Below, piece after piece: positions 18,334 through 27,058 of a DNA stretch of 64,000 bases. How positions within the stretch are numbered: the stretch's first letter is position 1; every line of letters begins with the position of its first letter. The stretch is from JAITVM01 sp031551135 (GTDB lineage Bacteria > Bacillota > Clostridia > Lachnospirales > JAITVM01). Below the pieces are notes generated by a model. That model was not told the origin of the DNA, searched no databases, and saw nothing but the letters and a program-made list of their open reading frames with translations. The position numbers and the translations under genes were made by a program. The DNA lies in contig JAVBOA010000007.1 in NCBI GenBank assembly GCA_031551135.1, forward strand, positions 25,368 to 89,367, given 5' to 3'.

Positions 18334-18380
18334 GAAAAAAATGAACCTCAGCGGTTACCGCTATGGTTCATTTTTATTTT
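18334..18380. terminator. Bidirectional terminator between candidate RNA and VanW gene
   Basis: AAAATGAACC and GGTTCATTTT enclose an inner AGCGG-TTA-CCGCT helix; A and T runs lie on the two sides. It can serve both the plus-strand RNA and the minus-strand VanW gene, whose stop is at 18383. Confidence 0.85.
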
Positions 18381-18382
18381 TT

Positions 18383-18922
18383 TTAAACTTTTTCTATACT
18401 AATATAAATTCGAGATTCATAGATATATGAATTTATTAAAATCGGATAATCAAAATTATTTTTAAATTTCATATCTATTCCGCCAAAAGAAGTTGCCGCA
18501 TCCCGGTCATCTTCAACATAATAAACTTTTTTGGAATGAGGATGTCTTTCTACAATTTCGAAACCGGCCTCCAATGCGGCATTATAAATCGTGCTGCTTA
18601 CTTGGCACACGCCGCCGCCGTATCCCTGAGCTTCTTTTCCCTCTATAAAAATCTTGCCTTTGGCAAAGCCACGGCGTTTAACTGTCGGCCCGACAGTTTG
18701 ATTAAACGAAAAAATTTCTCCGGGATTGACTATTGTGCCGTCTACCAATACCGAAGCTTGCGTGATATTATTTATTCTGGATTCCGTTCCGCCTTCGAAA
18801 GATGTAGAAAATTCGCTCAAAACTATCGGCTTTTTTTCTTCTGACTCAAAAGTATCCACTTTTGGCGGTACAGATACATTAGCCAAATTTAACATTAAAA
18901 AACTTAATACTAGTACCTTCAA
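18383..18922 (-). CDS. Secreted VanW-family protein
   Basis: About 179 residues. The core GEIFSFNQTVGPTVKRRGF followed by GYGGGVCQVSSTIYNAAL is the VanW signature, and the end (FDYPILINSYIYESRIYISIE) fits the family. VanW proteins are exported envelope proteins of uncertain function, sometimes near vancomycin-resistance genes but not here. TTG 18922 is chosen: AAAGGGGG lies about nine bases upstream and the protein then starts with a signal-peptide-like KVLVLSFLMLNLANV. The open frame extends to 18964. Confidence 0.85.
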   Translation of the reverse strand: MKVLVLSFLMLNLANVSVPPKVDTFESEEKKPIVLSEFSTSFEGGTESRINNITQASVLVDGTIVNPGEIFSFNQTVGPTVKRRGFAKGKIFIEGKEAQGYGGGVCQVSSTIYNAALEAGFEIVERHPHSKKVYYVEDDRDAATSFGGIDMKFKNNFDYPILINSYIYESRIYISIEKV

Positions 18923-18964
18923 AAAATTTTGCCCCCTTTTATTACTATAAATATAATTCGACAA

Positions 18965-19539
18965 ATTTAAATTATATTAATATGATTTAATAATTTATTA
19001 ATATATATTTATTTTATAAATGCATACATAATTAGTATTCATCTTATTTTTAAAAAAATACTGAGAAAAAAAAGAATTTTTTTTGATAAAATTGTAAAGT
19101 AATTATTAAAATAGTTCGATGAATTATTTGCGGCACTCAAAATATAGTTTTATATTTTGAAATGCAAAAGAAATCAATATGTAAGCGAATTATCGCAAAA
19201 CAGTATAAAGTCTATATTAAAATATACATAATTTAATTTTCCCTATACAGACTTTTAGAAAAAAAAACTTTTTTAATACATTTATAGCGTGACCCGCACA
19301 GAACGTAATTAAAAAAATTATTTTGAAAATTTTGCTACGCAGAGCAAAGTTTAATAAAATTAGAAATTCAATTTTATTGTATTTTTGGTTTTTTATTGAA
19401 TTACGTAATTTTCGATTTTTAAGATAAGTTTTAAAATTCTACATTTTTTGTGTTCTTTAAAAATACAGCAATCTTAAGCTCGAACGGATATTATAGCTTT
19501 AATTTGTTAAGAAAAATTTAATAATTATTAAGAAATCTA
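18965..19539. other. AT-rich non-coding spacer
   Basis: About 570 bases with no credible open frame. ACGTAATT near 19311 and AATTACGTAATT near 19399 are inverted around roughly 90 bases, and ATTACGTAAT recurs at 19581 next to the following gene. The meaning is unclear; the real promoter lies downstream of most of it. Confidence 0.4.
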
Positions 19540-19568
19540 TTGACAAATCAAACATATGCAAATATAAT
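19540..19568 (+). promoter_or_regulatory. Consensus SigA promoter of the SH3-NlpC/P60 gene
   Basis: TTGACA (19540-19545), exactly 17 bases, then TATAAT (19563-19568), 45 bases before the start codon. Both hexamers match consensus fully, predicting strong housekeeping expression. ATTACGTAAT, a 10-base near-palindrome around the expected transcription start, could be an operator. Confidence 0.88.
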
Positions 19569-19612
19569 ATTTTTGTAACAATTACGTAATATATTTTGGA
19601 GGTTATTATCTA

Positions 19613-20776
19613 ATGGCGTATAACAAAAATTCGATAAAGGCTCTTTTATTATCCACTTTCATGATTGTTGGTTCCGTAAATTCCGTTTTTGCTGATAATA
19701 AAGGTGTTGTTAAAGAAGATAATTCTGCTGTAAATGCTGAGTCTTCTGTCGATTCTACAGTTGTTAAAAATTTTAATAAAGGCGATTCTGTTAATTTATT
19801 GCAAATAGACGGTGATTTTTATAAAGTTGCTCTCGAAGGTGCAGAAAATGCTTTTATACTGGAATCTTTGGTAAATGTTGTTGAAGCTAACGCGCTTGTT
19901 ATCGGTGACCACGTTAAGGTTTTTAAACTCCCTAACGACGGCAGCGAGGTTGTGGGCGAAATAGCTTACGGAGACACAGTTGTTGTCAACGGTTTGGATG
20001 GAAGTTTTTACAGAATAAAATATAATGAGTCTGATTGCTATGTGAAATCCGAATATATCATGGGCGACATGATTTATTCTGTTCAAAAAATCGATAGTGC
20101 CGAAAATAACGGTGCAGACAAAACAAAATTCGTAACTCTTGTTTCAAAATCAGGTGGCGTCAATCTTAGAAAAGGCGCAGATATTGATTCTGAAGTAGTT
20201 TATGTTATGGAAAGAAATTCCGTTTTCGATGTTTTGGATGATTCTGACCCTAGTTGGGTAAAAGTTGCATATGACGGCGCTGAATATTTTGTACACAGAG
20301 ATTGCGTTATTGTTCAAACAGGCGTTAAACCAGACAGAAAACCTGTTGTTATCTCAAAACCTCAAGAAGAATATTACGAAGCTGTTAATGCTTCCAAAGC
20401 AGACGAAATTATTTCTTATGCTAAAAAATTCTTGGGTACTCCATATGTTTGGGGTGGTACAAACTTATCAAGAGGCGTTGACTGCTCCGGCTTTACTTAT
20501 TCTGTAATGCGTGCAAACGGCATCTACTTAAACCGTACTTCCAGAGAGCAGATTTATAATGGTTCTCGAGTTTCTAAATCAAATTTACAGAAAGGCGATT
20601 TGGTATTCTTTGATACATCCGGTTCTAACAACGGAGCTATATCGCATGTTGGGCTCTATATCGGCAATGGTCAATTTATACATTCTGCCAGCGGCAAAAA
20701 ATCCGGCGTTACAATCTCAAGCCTTAGCGAATCTTACTATATAAGAACTTACGTAAGTGCTTGCAGAGTTTTATAA
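19613..20776 (+). CDS. Secreted SH3-domain NlpC/P60 cell-wall endopeptidase
   Basis: A 387-residue protein with a signal peptide (ALLLSTFMIVGSVNSVFA), two degenerate SH3b-like repeats (about residues 45-95 and 95-150), a clear SH3b domain (GGVNLRKGADIDSEVVYVME, about 180-245) and a C-terminal NlpC/P60 domain (about 265-387). The catalytic Cys is in VDCSGFTYS, His in ISHVGLYIG, and the third residue in FIHSAS. It should cleave stem peptides of peptidoglycan (gamma-D-Glu to diamino acid). GGAGG precedes ATG 19613. Confidence 0.95.
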   Translation: MAYNKNSIKALLLSTFMIVGSVNSVFADNKGVVKEDNSAVNAESSVDSTVVKNFNKGDSVNLLQIDGDFYKVALEGAENAFILESLVNVVEANALVIGDHVKVFKLPNDGSEVVGEIAYGDTVVVNGLDGSFYRIKYNESDCYVKSEYIMGDMIYSVQKIDSAENNGADKTKFVTLVSKSGGVNLRKGADIDSEVVYVMERNSVFDVLDDSDPSWVKVAYDGAEYFVHRDCVIVQTGVKPDRKPVVISKPQEEYYEAVNASKADEIISYAKKFLGTPYVWGGTNLSRGVDCSGFTYSVMRANGIYLNRTSREQIYNGSRVSKSNLQKGDLVFFDTSGSNNGAISHVGLYIGNGQFIHSASGKKSGVTISSLSESYYIRTYVSACRVL

Positions 20777-20789
20777 AATAATACATTTC

Positions 20790-20824
20790 GGTCAAGTTTA
20801 GATTTTTTAAACTTGGCCTTTTTA
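20790..20824 (+). terminator. Terminator of the SH3-NlpC/P60 gene
   Basis: GGTCAAGTTTA pairs with TAAACTTGGCC over 11 bases with a 7-base loop, followed by a run of T, 14 bases after the stop codon. Confidence 0.92.
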
Positions 20825-20893
20825 TTATTCTGTACAAATTTCTGAAAATTATGCAGATTTCGTGATTTTAAAATTTTCGCGTCAAATCCCCGT

Positions 20894-20924
20894 AAAAAAA
20901 CGTGAATCCTCTAAAGAATCCACG
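20894..20924 (-). terminator. Terminator of the Gly/Cys-rich protein gene
   Basis: On the minus strand CGTGGATTC pairs with GGATTCACG (two G-U pairs) and is followed by seven T. It lies about 55 bases after the stop codon at 20979. Confidence 0.85.
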
Positions 20925-20978
20925 CTTATAAACTGTTTTTGCCGCAATTATTTACAGCAATGCAACAATTATAAAAAT

Positions 20979-21368
20979 TTAAATTGCGTTATGAGTAAAT
21001 GCAGCAATTGCGCTAACAGGAATAACTGTAATTGCGCCCATCGGACTTCTCATACTTCCATGGCAAGAACCGCATCTGTTTCCGCACATTCTGCCTCTGC
21101 CGTAGCCGCCGCCGAAGCCATAACCAAATTCAGAACCACCGTAACCGCAGCCGGATTTTCCGCCGCCGTAATTATCGCAGCAATCGCAGCTGCTTCCTAC
21201 AGGACAGCTTGGCGCAGCGCCCTGACAAACTAAAAGTGTAACTTTGTCACAAGTTACATTAATCAATACGCCCGTAAAACCCGATCCCGACAAGCCGCCG
21301 CTTGTAGTGAAAATAGTAACGGTTTCACCAACATATCTACCTAAAAATTGCAAATTTTCATTATCCAT
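20979..21368 (-). CDS. Gly/Cys-rich protein with a small beta N-terminal domain, unknown function
   Basis: A 129-residue protein I do not recognise. Residues 1-50 (NLQFLGRYVGETVTIFTTSG, GFTGVLINVTCDKVTLLV) look like a small Sm-like beta barrel. Residues 50-105 are rich in glycine, cysteine, serine and tyrosine, including CDCCDNYGGG and a GYGFGGGYGRG stretch with CGNRCGSCHG. The tail is hydrophobic. There is no signal peptide. Gly/Cys/Tyr-rich leaderless proteins of Firmicutes are often spore coat or exosporium components, so a coat role is a guess. It has its own terminator and a GGGGGG-type RBS. Confidence 0.7.
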   Translation of the reverse strand: MDNENLQFLGRYVGETVTIFTTSGGLSGSGFTGVLINVTCDKVTLLVCQGAAPSCPVGSSCDCCDNYGGGKSGCGYGGSEFGYGFGGGYGRGRMCGNRCGSCHGSMRSPMGAITVIPVSAIAAFTHNAI

Positions 21369-21680
21369 TTATAATTTGCCCCCCATTATCTAAAATCAAT
21401 TTATTTTGTAGAAGAAATTTAAACTCATTCAAGGAAACAACTTTATCCTTACATTCGCTAGGACAAAATATCACATGTATGATATTGCGGATTATTCCTC
21501 ATACTAAATTAGTATCACATTGTAATAAAATACAAATCTTCCGCACATTTTTTTATTTTATTCAATGTACTCCGCGTGTGAAAAATCTTGTTTTGATTTA
21601 ACACTAATGTATTGTATGACAAGCATTTGAAACTTGTTACAATATATCCATGTTTCATTTTTTACCATTTCTTCTGTTTG
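21369..21680. other. Upstream region of the Gly/Cys-rich gene
   Basis: AT-rich, no open frame. It holds ATATCACATGTATGATAT-like symmetry near 21466-21484. On the minus strand CATACATGTGA resembles a sporulation-sigma -10 (SigE-type CATACA-T), but no convincing -35 was found. Confidence 0.3.
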
Positions 21681-21721
21681 ATACTATCTCCATTTTCTAT
21701 TCTTTAGAGCGGAAATAGTAT
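21681..21721. repeat. Short repeat B (palindromic, 41 bp)
   Basis: ATACTATCTCCATTTTC at the left end and GCGGAAATAGTAT at the right end form imperfect inverted termini. It is nearly the same as the short element at 57530 and shares its ends with the 113-bp B elements. Confidence 0.75.
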
Positions 21722-21755
21722 CTGATATCCGTGAGGCAGGTATAACAAATTTGCA

Positions 21756-22418
21756 TTACCGGCTATTTTCCGTAATATAATTATAAAAATTCTCAAAAAG
21801 CTCATTCAAATAAAGCACTTCGGGAAGCTTATTTCTCCAATATTCAGGATTTTTCAAAATCCCTCTATTCGAAATTTCTTGTATAAAATCAAGCTCTTTT
21901 TCATTATTATACATAATATTTCTGTCTTTAAACCAATGTGTAAAACGTGAGCCTTCAATTATTTTCCCGTTTGATACTCTGCCCAAGGATGCGCCGATTC
22001 CGCCGCCCATAATTTCGATAAACATTCCGTTTCCGATATAAACGCCGACATGACCTTTCATATAAAGTATAACGCCTTCCAAATCGGGCATATTCGATAG
22101 CGGACCTTTTTCTTGGGCATAATTAACGGCCATTAATGTATTTCTATCCTCTTCTCTATTGTATTTAATGCCGTCGTCCTGCCACCACAAATATGATTTT
22201 ACTAAGCCGTAGCAATCGCAGAGCCTTGTATTTTCTTTTACCGCCCTCAGCATATAGCTGCGCCATTTTGTATTCATTTCCGGATACCGCATAATAAGCG
22301 AATCCACAAATTCCGGCGTAGCTTTTTGGCCGTACGCGCCCCAGCCGTAAAACCAATTTTCTTCCAAAGCGCGCATTGCGTGTTTCACCAAACCGATATT
22401 ATCTTTTATTTTCCTCAC
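21756..22418 (-). CDS. NlpC/P60-like peptidase, leaderless, endolysin type
   Basis: A 220-residue protein with an NlpC/P60 core: nucleophile Cys in RLCDCYGLVKSYLWW near residue 70 and His in KGHVGVYIGNG near 128. It resembles phage-type or NlpC hydrolases used as lysins. It has no signal peptide and no SH3 or binding domain, unlike the secreted enzyme at 19613. No holin or phage structural gene is nearby, so a cytoplasmic, sporulation-linked or remnant prophage lysin role stays open. A 9-base AGGAGGTGA-like site precedes ATG 22418. Confidence 0.78.
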   Translation of the reverse strand: MRKIKDNIGLVKHAMRALEENWFYGWGAYGQKATPEFVDSLIMRYPEMNTKWRSYMLRAVKENTRLCDCYGLVKSYLWWQDDGIKYNREEDRNTLMAVNYAQEKGPLSNMPDLEGVILYMKGHVGVYIGNGMFIEIMGGGIGASLGRVSNGKIIEGSRFTHWFKDRNIMYNNEKELDFIQEISNRGILKNPEYWRNKLPEVLYLNELFENFYNYITENSR

Positions 22419-22439
22419 CTCCTATAAAAAAGATTTAAA

Positions 22440-22535
22440 GCCTTGGGCTTGCAGCCCAAACCCGCCTTCTTTTCTTGAAAGAAAAGAAGCAAAAGAACTT
22501 TACGCAAACCGCTATTGCGGTTTGTAAAAGCTTTA
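22440..22535 (+). repeat. Repeat C, copy 1 (multi-hairpin element)
   Basis: Three successive hairpins: TTGGGCT/AGCCCAA; CTTCTTTTC/GAAAAGAAG; CAAACCGC/GCGGTTTG, linked by ACCCGC and AAGAACTTTAC. The same series occurs at 24452 (inverted) and 47906 with altered but still paired arms. A further AGAGAT/ATCTCT hairpin follows. Confidence 0.82.
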
Positions 22536-22658
22536 GAGATTCTAAAAATCTCTTTGTCGTTATAAAATTCAATATAATATTAATATGTTGAAAAATAAAG
22601 ATAAAAGTTTCTAATTCGCGGCACAAAAAAAGGACCAGATAAACCTGATCCGTGTAAA

Positions 22659-23165
22659 TTATTTCTTTACTCCACGTAATTCCATTCGGTTGCTATATAA
22701 AACATCTATAGTGCGGTTGAAAAAATCTTCTGTTGCGGCATTTTGCTTATTAATATTTTCTAGGGTTTCGCGCACAATTTCTTCGGTTTTTGCCAAAATT
22801 TCGTCGGCATAATCCATAGCGTTTAGGCGCATATCACGAGCTGATTTTTTGCTTTCCTCAATAATATCGTTGGCTTCTTCCAATGCTTGTTTGTAAATCT
22901 CATGCTCATCAATCAGCTTCATTGCTTTATCTTCTGCTTCTTTTAAAATCTGCGTGGATTTCGCTTTTGCGTCCGAAACAACTTTATCGTGCTCAGAAAT
23001 TATACGCTGAGACTGACGTATTTCATTTGGAATATTCAGACGTATTTCGTCAATGATATCATAGATTTTTTCTTTTTCTACTGATACTTTGCCGGAAAAC
23101 GGCACAGATTTGCTGGATTCCAAAAGATCCTCAATCATATCCAAATATTTTAAAATAGAGTCCAT
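22659..23165 (-). CDS. Coiled-coil protein (F-type ATPase b-subunit/DivIVA-like), unknown role
   Basis: A 168-residue, almost entirely helical, charged protein (KYLDMIEDLLESSKSVPFS at the start; SDAKAKSTQILKEAEDKA and ESKKSARDMRLNAMDYADEI in the middle), like the ATPase-labelled coiled-coil proteins found next to coaD in Clostridia. It has no membrane segment. The pattern recalls DivIVA or stator stalks. ATG 23165 follows GGAGGAG. It lies about 80 bases after coaD. Confidence 0.75.
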   Translation of the reverse strand: MDSILKYLDMIEDLLESSKSVPFSGKVSVEKEKIYDIIDEIRLNIPNEIRQSQRIISEHDKVVSDAKAKSTQILKEAEDKAMKLIDEHEIYKQALEEANDIIEESKKSARDMRLNAMDYADEILAKTEEIVRETLENINKQNAATEDFFNRTIDVLYSNRMELRGVKK

Positions 23166-23244
23166 AAAAAATTCTCCTCCAAACAGGTCATGCACTTTTA
23201 TGTACATGGTATTAAAGAAATTCCGCTATACAGCAAAATTTCAA

Positions 23245-23721
23245 TTAGTCTTTTACTTTATCAAGTAAAATATCTTTGATTTGATGCGGAACCATATCAT
23301 CGATATTTCCGCCAAAATATGCAATTTCTTTAACAATACTCGAAGACAAAAATAAATATTTCGTACTCGATGATATAAAAAGAGTTTCGATATCCGGATT
23401 TATACTGCGGTTTGTCAGAGCCAATTGAAATTCGAACTCAAAATCCGTTACCGCACGCAAACCTCTGATTATAAGATTAGCATTCATAATTTTTGCATAA
23501 TCAATCAGCAGGCCATAAAAAGATGTTACTTCTATATTCGGAAAATCACAGGTAATCATTTTTAATAAATTCATTCGTTCTTCAACCGAAAACAAGCAAT
23601 TTTTAGACTTGTTGCTAAGAACAGAAACGTACAATTTGTCAACCAGTTTTGATGCCCTTTCTATAATATCCAAATGTCCGTTTGTAACAGGGTCAAAACT
23701 ACCCGGATAAACTGCAATCAA
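23245..23721 (-). CDS. coaD: Phosphopantetheine adenylyltransferase
   Basis: About 158 residues, the family norm. [19 protein letters not shown] holds the TxGH nucleotide-binding motif, [23 protein letters not shown] the substrate-binding region, and [12 protein letters not shown] the C-terminal motif. It makes dephospho-CoA from 4'-phosphopantetheine and ATP. The start is TTG 23721: a run of six G lies seven bases upstream and the protein then begins like other CoaDs; the frame is open to 23829 without family similarity. Confidence 0.97.
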   Translation of the reverse strand: MIAVYPGSFDPVTNGHLDIIERASKLVDKLYVSVLSNKSKNCLFSVEERMNLLKMITCDFPNIEVTSFYGLLIDYAKIMNANLIIRGLRAVTDFEFEFQLALTNRSINPDIETLFISSSTKYLFLSSSIVKEIAYFGGNIDDMVPHQIKDILLDKVKD

Positions 23722-23773
23722 ACTATTCCCCCCTACGACATTCATTGAATGAACTCTCATCTTTTTTATTTTT

Positions 23774-24310
23774 TTATACAAATGAGTAAAACACAATTTT
23801 TGTACGTTTAAAAATTTTTTCACGATCAATTTTTAGTTCGGGTATAATCAACAAATCTTTGGCAGAATCCTGTTCCAGCATAATAAAACCGCCGTTCGTT
23901 AATAGATTCTTTTGTGCAATACAAAGAAGCAGCTCATGGGTAAACTCATTTTCATAAGGCGGATCGATGAAAATAATATCAAATTGAGTTTTCAGAGCTT
24001 TCACCGCAATAAGAGCATCGTTATTAATCACATCCGAGCGGTCAGTAAATTTTGTTTTCAAAAGATTTTTATGTATAATCTCACATGCTTTTTTGGATTT
24101 TTCTATAAAAACCGCGTTTGCGCCCCGGCTGATTGCCTCAATACCAATCGAACCCGAACCGCTGCATATATCCAAAAAATTTTTGCCGGTTAAATCATGC
24201 TGTATAATATTAAAAATTGTTTCTTTAATACGGTCAGTGGTCGGCCTTGTTTCCAAACCCTCTAACGTATATAAATTTGTTCCTCTCGCAATGCCGGATA
24301 TTACCCTCAT
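23774..24310 (-). CDS. rsmD: 16S rRNA (guanine-966-N2)-methyltransferase
   Basis: A 178-residue Rossmann methyltransferase: [46 protein letters not shown] (AdoMet site) and FIDPPYE (catalytic DPPY). It methylates G966 of 16S rRNA. rsmD next to coaD is a conserved pair in Firmicutes, here with a 52-base gap and the same strand. Confidence 0.96.
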   Translation of the reverse strand: MRVISGIARGTNLYTLEGLETRPTTDRIKETIFNIIQHDLTGKNFLDICSGSGSIGIEAISRGANAVFIEKSKKACEIIHKNLLKTKFTDRSDVINNDALIAVKALKTQFDIIFIDPPYENEFTHELLLCIAQKNLLTNGGFIMLEQDSAKDLLIIPELKIDREKIFKRTKIVFYSFV

Positions 24311-24451
24311 AATTTTTTCCTTATTAATTAAATTAAGCTTAATTTTAGCAAGCCGCTAAACGTCTTCCTATATTTATGATATCATAATTATAACTAATCT
24401 TGAGTTTATTGTAAACAATTGAGGAAAATAATATTTCGACGTAAATAAATC

Positions 24452-24555
24452 CGCAAAAGCTTTTACAAACCGCAAAGGCTCTTTGCTGTAAAGTTTTTTT
24501 GCTTCTTTTTTTTCAAAAAAAGAAGGCGGGTTTGGGCTGCAAGCCCAAGTCTTTT
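24452..24555 (-). repeat. Repeat C, copy 2 (inverted relative to copy 1)
   Basis: Read on the minus strand it gives TTGGGCTTGCAGCCCAA, ACCCGC, a CTTCTTTTTTT/AAAAAAAGAAG hairpin, AAACTTTAC and TGCGGTTTGTAAAAGCTTT, closely matching copy 1. It begins shortly after the SDR stop codon. Confidence 0.82.
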
Positions 24556-24557
24556 AT

Positions 24558-25256
24558 TTATTTTTTGCGCTTAATCATATTTTTTTGCGGCTTTATATCA
24601 ATTTCCGAAATAACTACCGAAGAAGGCGCATTTATTATAAATTTTACAATTCCGGCTATTTCTTCGGCCAATAAAAATGAATTTTCATCATCGTTCGGCT
24701 CAAAATTCGCATTTCGGTAAAATTCCGTTTTCGTAATATCGGGATGTATTGTATGCACTTTTACGCCGTATTTTCGAACTTCCTCGAACAGAGTATTCGA
24801 AAAATGACTCAGTCCTGCTTTTGAGGCGGCGTATGCGGCACAGCCGTGCTTAGAAACAATTTTTGCTGTAACCGAAGAAATATTTATGATTGTTCCGCTG
24901 TTTTTCTTTAATTCTCTTAACAATAAATTTGTTAAAATCATCGGAATTTCTAAATTAATTCGGCAGATTTGAGAAATTTTTTTCGGATTCAATTCCTCAT
25001 GGGGTCCAAAAAATCCTACACCCGCATTATTTACAAGCATATGAATCTCATTTTCATGTTTTATTTTATTTATATAATCCAATAATTTTTCCGTATCCAA
25101 AATATCCAATTCTTTTTTTGTAAAACTATCATCAGAATATTCTGTTTTAGAAAAATCTCGTGCGATTCCGAATACCTTAAAATTATTTTTCAAGAGGACT
25201 TTCGCAATTTCCAGCCCGATTCCCGTCGAAGCGCCTGTTACTATAGCATTTTTCAA
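24558..25256 (-). CDS. Short-chain dehydrogenase/reductase
   Basis: About 232 residues of a classical SDR: cofactor motif TGASTGIG near the N-terminus, NNAG, the catalytic Ser in NISSVTAK, and YAASK with catalytic Tyr/Lys. Substrate unknown. The start is best placed at TTG 25256, where AAAGGTGAT precedes KNAIVTGAS; the frame is open to 25295. It is the last gene of the operon that starts with the YerC-like regulator. Confidence 0.88.
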   Translation of the reverse strand: MKNAIVTGASTGIGLEIAKVLLKNNFKVFGIARDFSKTEYSDDSFTKKELDILDTEKLLDYINKIKHENEIHMLVNNAGVGFFGPHEELNPKKISQICRINLEIPMILTNLLLRELKKNSGTIINISSVTAKIVSKHGCAAYAASKAGLSHFSNTLFEEVRKYGVKVHTIHPDITKTEFYRNANFEPNDDENSFLLAEEIAGIVKFIINAPSSVVISEIDIKPQKNMIKRKK

Positions 25257-25266
25257 AATATCACCT

Positions 25267-26271
25267 TTAAACGAATATTTTTTTGCAATCCACAAATTCG
25301 CAGAGTTTATTATAAATAAAATCCATCATTATTTTCGAATGTTCTGCATTATACGAGCAAATATTATTTTTGCCCTCAAACGGATAATTCAAAATATAAG
25401 ACTCAAACCGCTGTTTTTTCATTCGCTTTAAATAATCTTTGTTTACCCGAAATAAACCAATACTTATATCCAGAATATCATCATTTTTTAAATCTCGGAA
25501 AATGCTCTCAATAAATTCCCCATAATGATTTTTGAAATCCTTAATATGAATTACCGGGTCAATGCAAATTCGAATTTTATAACCGGCGCGCACGGCCTTT
25601 TTCATATCCTCGATACGCAATTTAAAATCAGGTGTTTTATGCTCAAAATTATGAGCGATATATTCCGGCGATATTGTCCACGCAAAAATTACGTTCGGAA
25701 CATAGCTCATATCTTCCAGCAGATGAAAATTTGAGGATTTTGTGCGGATTTCGATTTTTAGATTCGCATGTGTTTTTGCGAACTCAATCCATTTTCTTGT
25801 AAGCGGAAATATTTTTTCGAAAGCCAAAATATCCGTATCATAAGAAACGCATAAATAAACGGATTCTTTTTTCAGAATTTCCGAAAGCTCGGCGAAAACA
25901 TCCTCGATATTCACAAAAAACACGATATTGGCGGAATGGTACATCCCCTGCAAATAACAATATTCGCAATCATAAACGCAGTTCATCAGCATTGAAGTAT
26001 AAAAAAAGTTTTCGTTCCCGAAATCTTCACAGACCTCCGCGCCTTTATAAATCGAATTTTCCCGCCTTTTTGCCAAAATAAGCTTCTGGCTCTTTTTTTG
26101 ATAATAAAAAGATTGTCCTCTGGAAAAAACCTCAAGATAATTATCGATTAGCAGTATTTCGGATTTTTCGAATTTTTTCAAAATTTCCTTTGTATTTTCA
26201 TGTTCTAAAATATCTTTTTCGATATAAATATGCGAAAAAAAATTATTGTAGCAATTTATTTTTGATTTCAT
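25267..26271 (-). CDS. splB: Spore photoproduct lyase-family radical SAM protein
   Basis: A 334-residue radical SAM protein with the SPL-type cluster motif CVYDCEYC (Cx3Cx2C) followed by YLQGMYHSANIVFFVN. The flanking EVCEDFGNENFFYTSMLMN and IEIRTKSSN segments also fit SplB. SP lyase repairs the thymine dimer formed in UV-irradiated spores. The gene overlaps a nucleoside phosphorylase gene by 29 bases, which could process adenosyl by-products; that link is inferred. It supports a spore-forming host. Confidence 0.85.
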   Translation of the reverse strand: MKSKINCYNNFFSHIYIEKDILEHENTKEILKKFEKSEILLIDNYLEVFSRGQSFYYQKKSQKLILAKRRENSIYKGAEVCEDFGNENFFYTSMLMNCVYDCEYCYLQGMYHSANIVFFVNIEDVFAELSEILKKESVYLCVSYDTDILAFEKIFPLTRKWIEFAKTHANLKIEIRTKSSNFHLLEDMSYVPNVIFAWTISPEYIAHNFEHKTPDFKLRIEDMKKAVRAGYKIRICIDPVIHIKDFKNHYGEFIESIFRDLKNDDILDISIGLFRVNKDYLKRMKKQRFESYILNYPFEGKNNICSYNAEHSKIMMDFIYNKLCEFVDCKKIFV

Positions 26272-27058
26272 TCAGCAATACTTTCCCCGTATTTTTATCG
26301 TTTACTATATTTTCACTATAAGGAATCAATATACCCAAATTCCCAGCCGAAGCCTTATAAAACTCAGCGCATTTAAATAAATACAAACAATTTGTTTTTG
26401 ATAAACAAAGATTCCGTCCAATCGAATCCAGCAAAATTTCATCTGCCGCCGAGAGAATATTTCTTCTTTTCGAAAGTTCATTGTGAATTTTTTCGGTGAA
26501 TTCAATTATAAATTCCGATTCTTTTTGAATGAATTTCGAAATTTGCGCTTTGTCCAAAATATCTACGTCCGAATAATCCGAAAGGATTTTGAAAAACATA
26601 ATTTGATAGGATTTAAAAAATTTCGAACCGACGGAATATACCGCCGAAGCTTCCATATCTATTAAGCAATTTGAGTCATGTTCGAAAATCTTTTGGCTGA
26701 CCGTCAGCAGTCTTTGTTCGCTTTTATACGTTTTAAAAATAGTTTCGGGATAATAAATATATCCCGAATCATAATCCATAATTTTATTAATAAAAAAACA
26801 ATCGCCGAGTTTTAGATTTTTATTAAGTGAGCCGCAAATTCCAAAATTTATTAGAATATCATTTTTATTAATTTTCCGGCTCGAAAGCGCATAAGCCAGC
26901 GCCGCGGCTGAATTTATTTTTCCGCTTCCTGTTATAATTAAAAAATACTTATCGCTTGAATAAATATCAAATTTATCAAAATCCCGGTTTCTCTCAAGTT
27001 CTAATTTTTTTATAAAATATTCGGCTTCAAAATAAAGTGCGCAAACAATATAAATCAT
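26243..27058 (-). CDS. Nucleoside phosphorylase/MTA-SAH nucleosidase-like protein
   Basis: A 271-residue protein with a PNP/UDP-phosphorylase-fold N-terminal part: MIYIVCALYFEAEYFIKKL, ITGSGKINSAAALAYAL, NFGICGSLN and LIDMEASAVY, where the glutamate pair of ME-A is typical of nucleosidases. The last 80 residues are an extra, less conserved tail. Its start overlaps the AlaX stop by 4 bases and its end overlaps the SplB-like gene. Its substrate may be an adenosyl derivative from radical SAM chemistry, but no evidence in the sequence fixes this. Confidence 0.75.
   Translation of the reverse strand: MIYIVCALYFEAEYFIKKLELERNRDFDKFDIYSSDKYFLIITGSGKINSAAALAYALSSRKINKNDILINFGICGSLNKNLKLGDCFFINKIMDYDSGYIYYPETIFKTYKSEQRLLTVSQKIFEHDSNCLIDMEASAVYSVGSKFFKSYQIMFFKILSDYSDVDILDKAQISKFIQKESEFIIEFTEKIHNELSKRRNILSAADEILLDSIGRNLCLSKTNCLYLFKCAEFYKASAGNLGILIPYSENIVNDKNTGKVLLNEIKNKLLQ

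Noticed and set aside
18315..18334. GGGTGGGTTTGGGG as a T-box (GGGTGGNACCGCG)
   Set aside because: The essential ACCGCG part is absent and the gene downstream is on the other strand.
18965..19612. Possible cyclic di-AMP (ydaO) riboswitch before the SH3-NlpC/P60 gene
   Set aside because: Such riboswitches often precede cell-wall hydrolases, but the consensus promoter leaves a leader of only about 40 bases and none of the conserved riboswitch blocks is visible.
21756..22418. Prophage lysis module around the NlpC/P60 gene
   Set aside because: No holin, tail, integrase or other phage gene lies nearby; neighbours are housekeeping genes.
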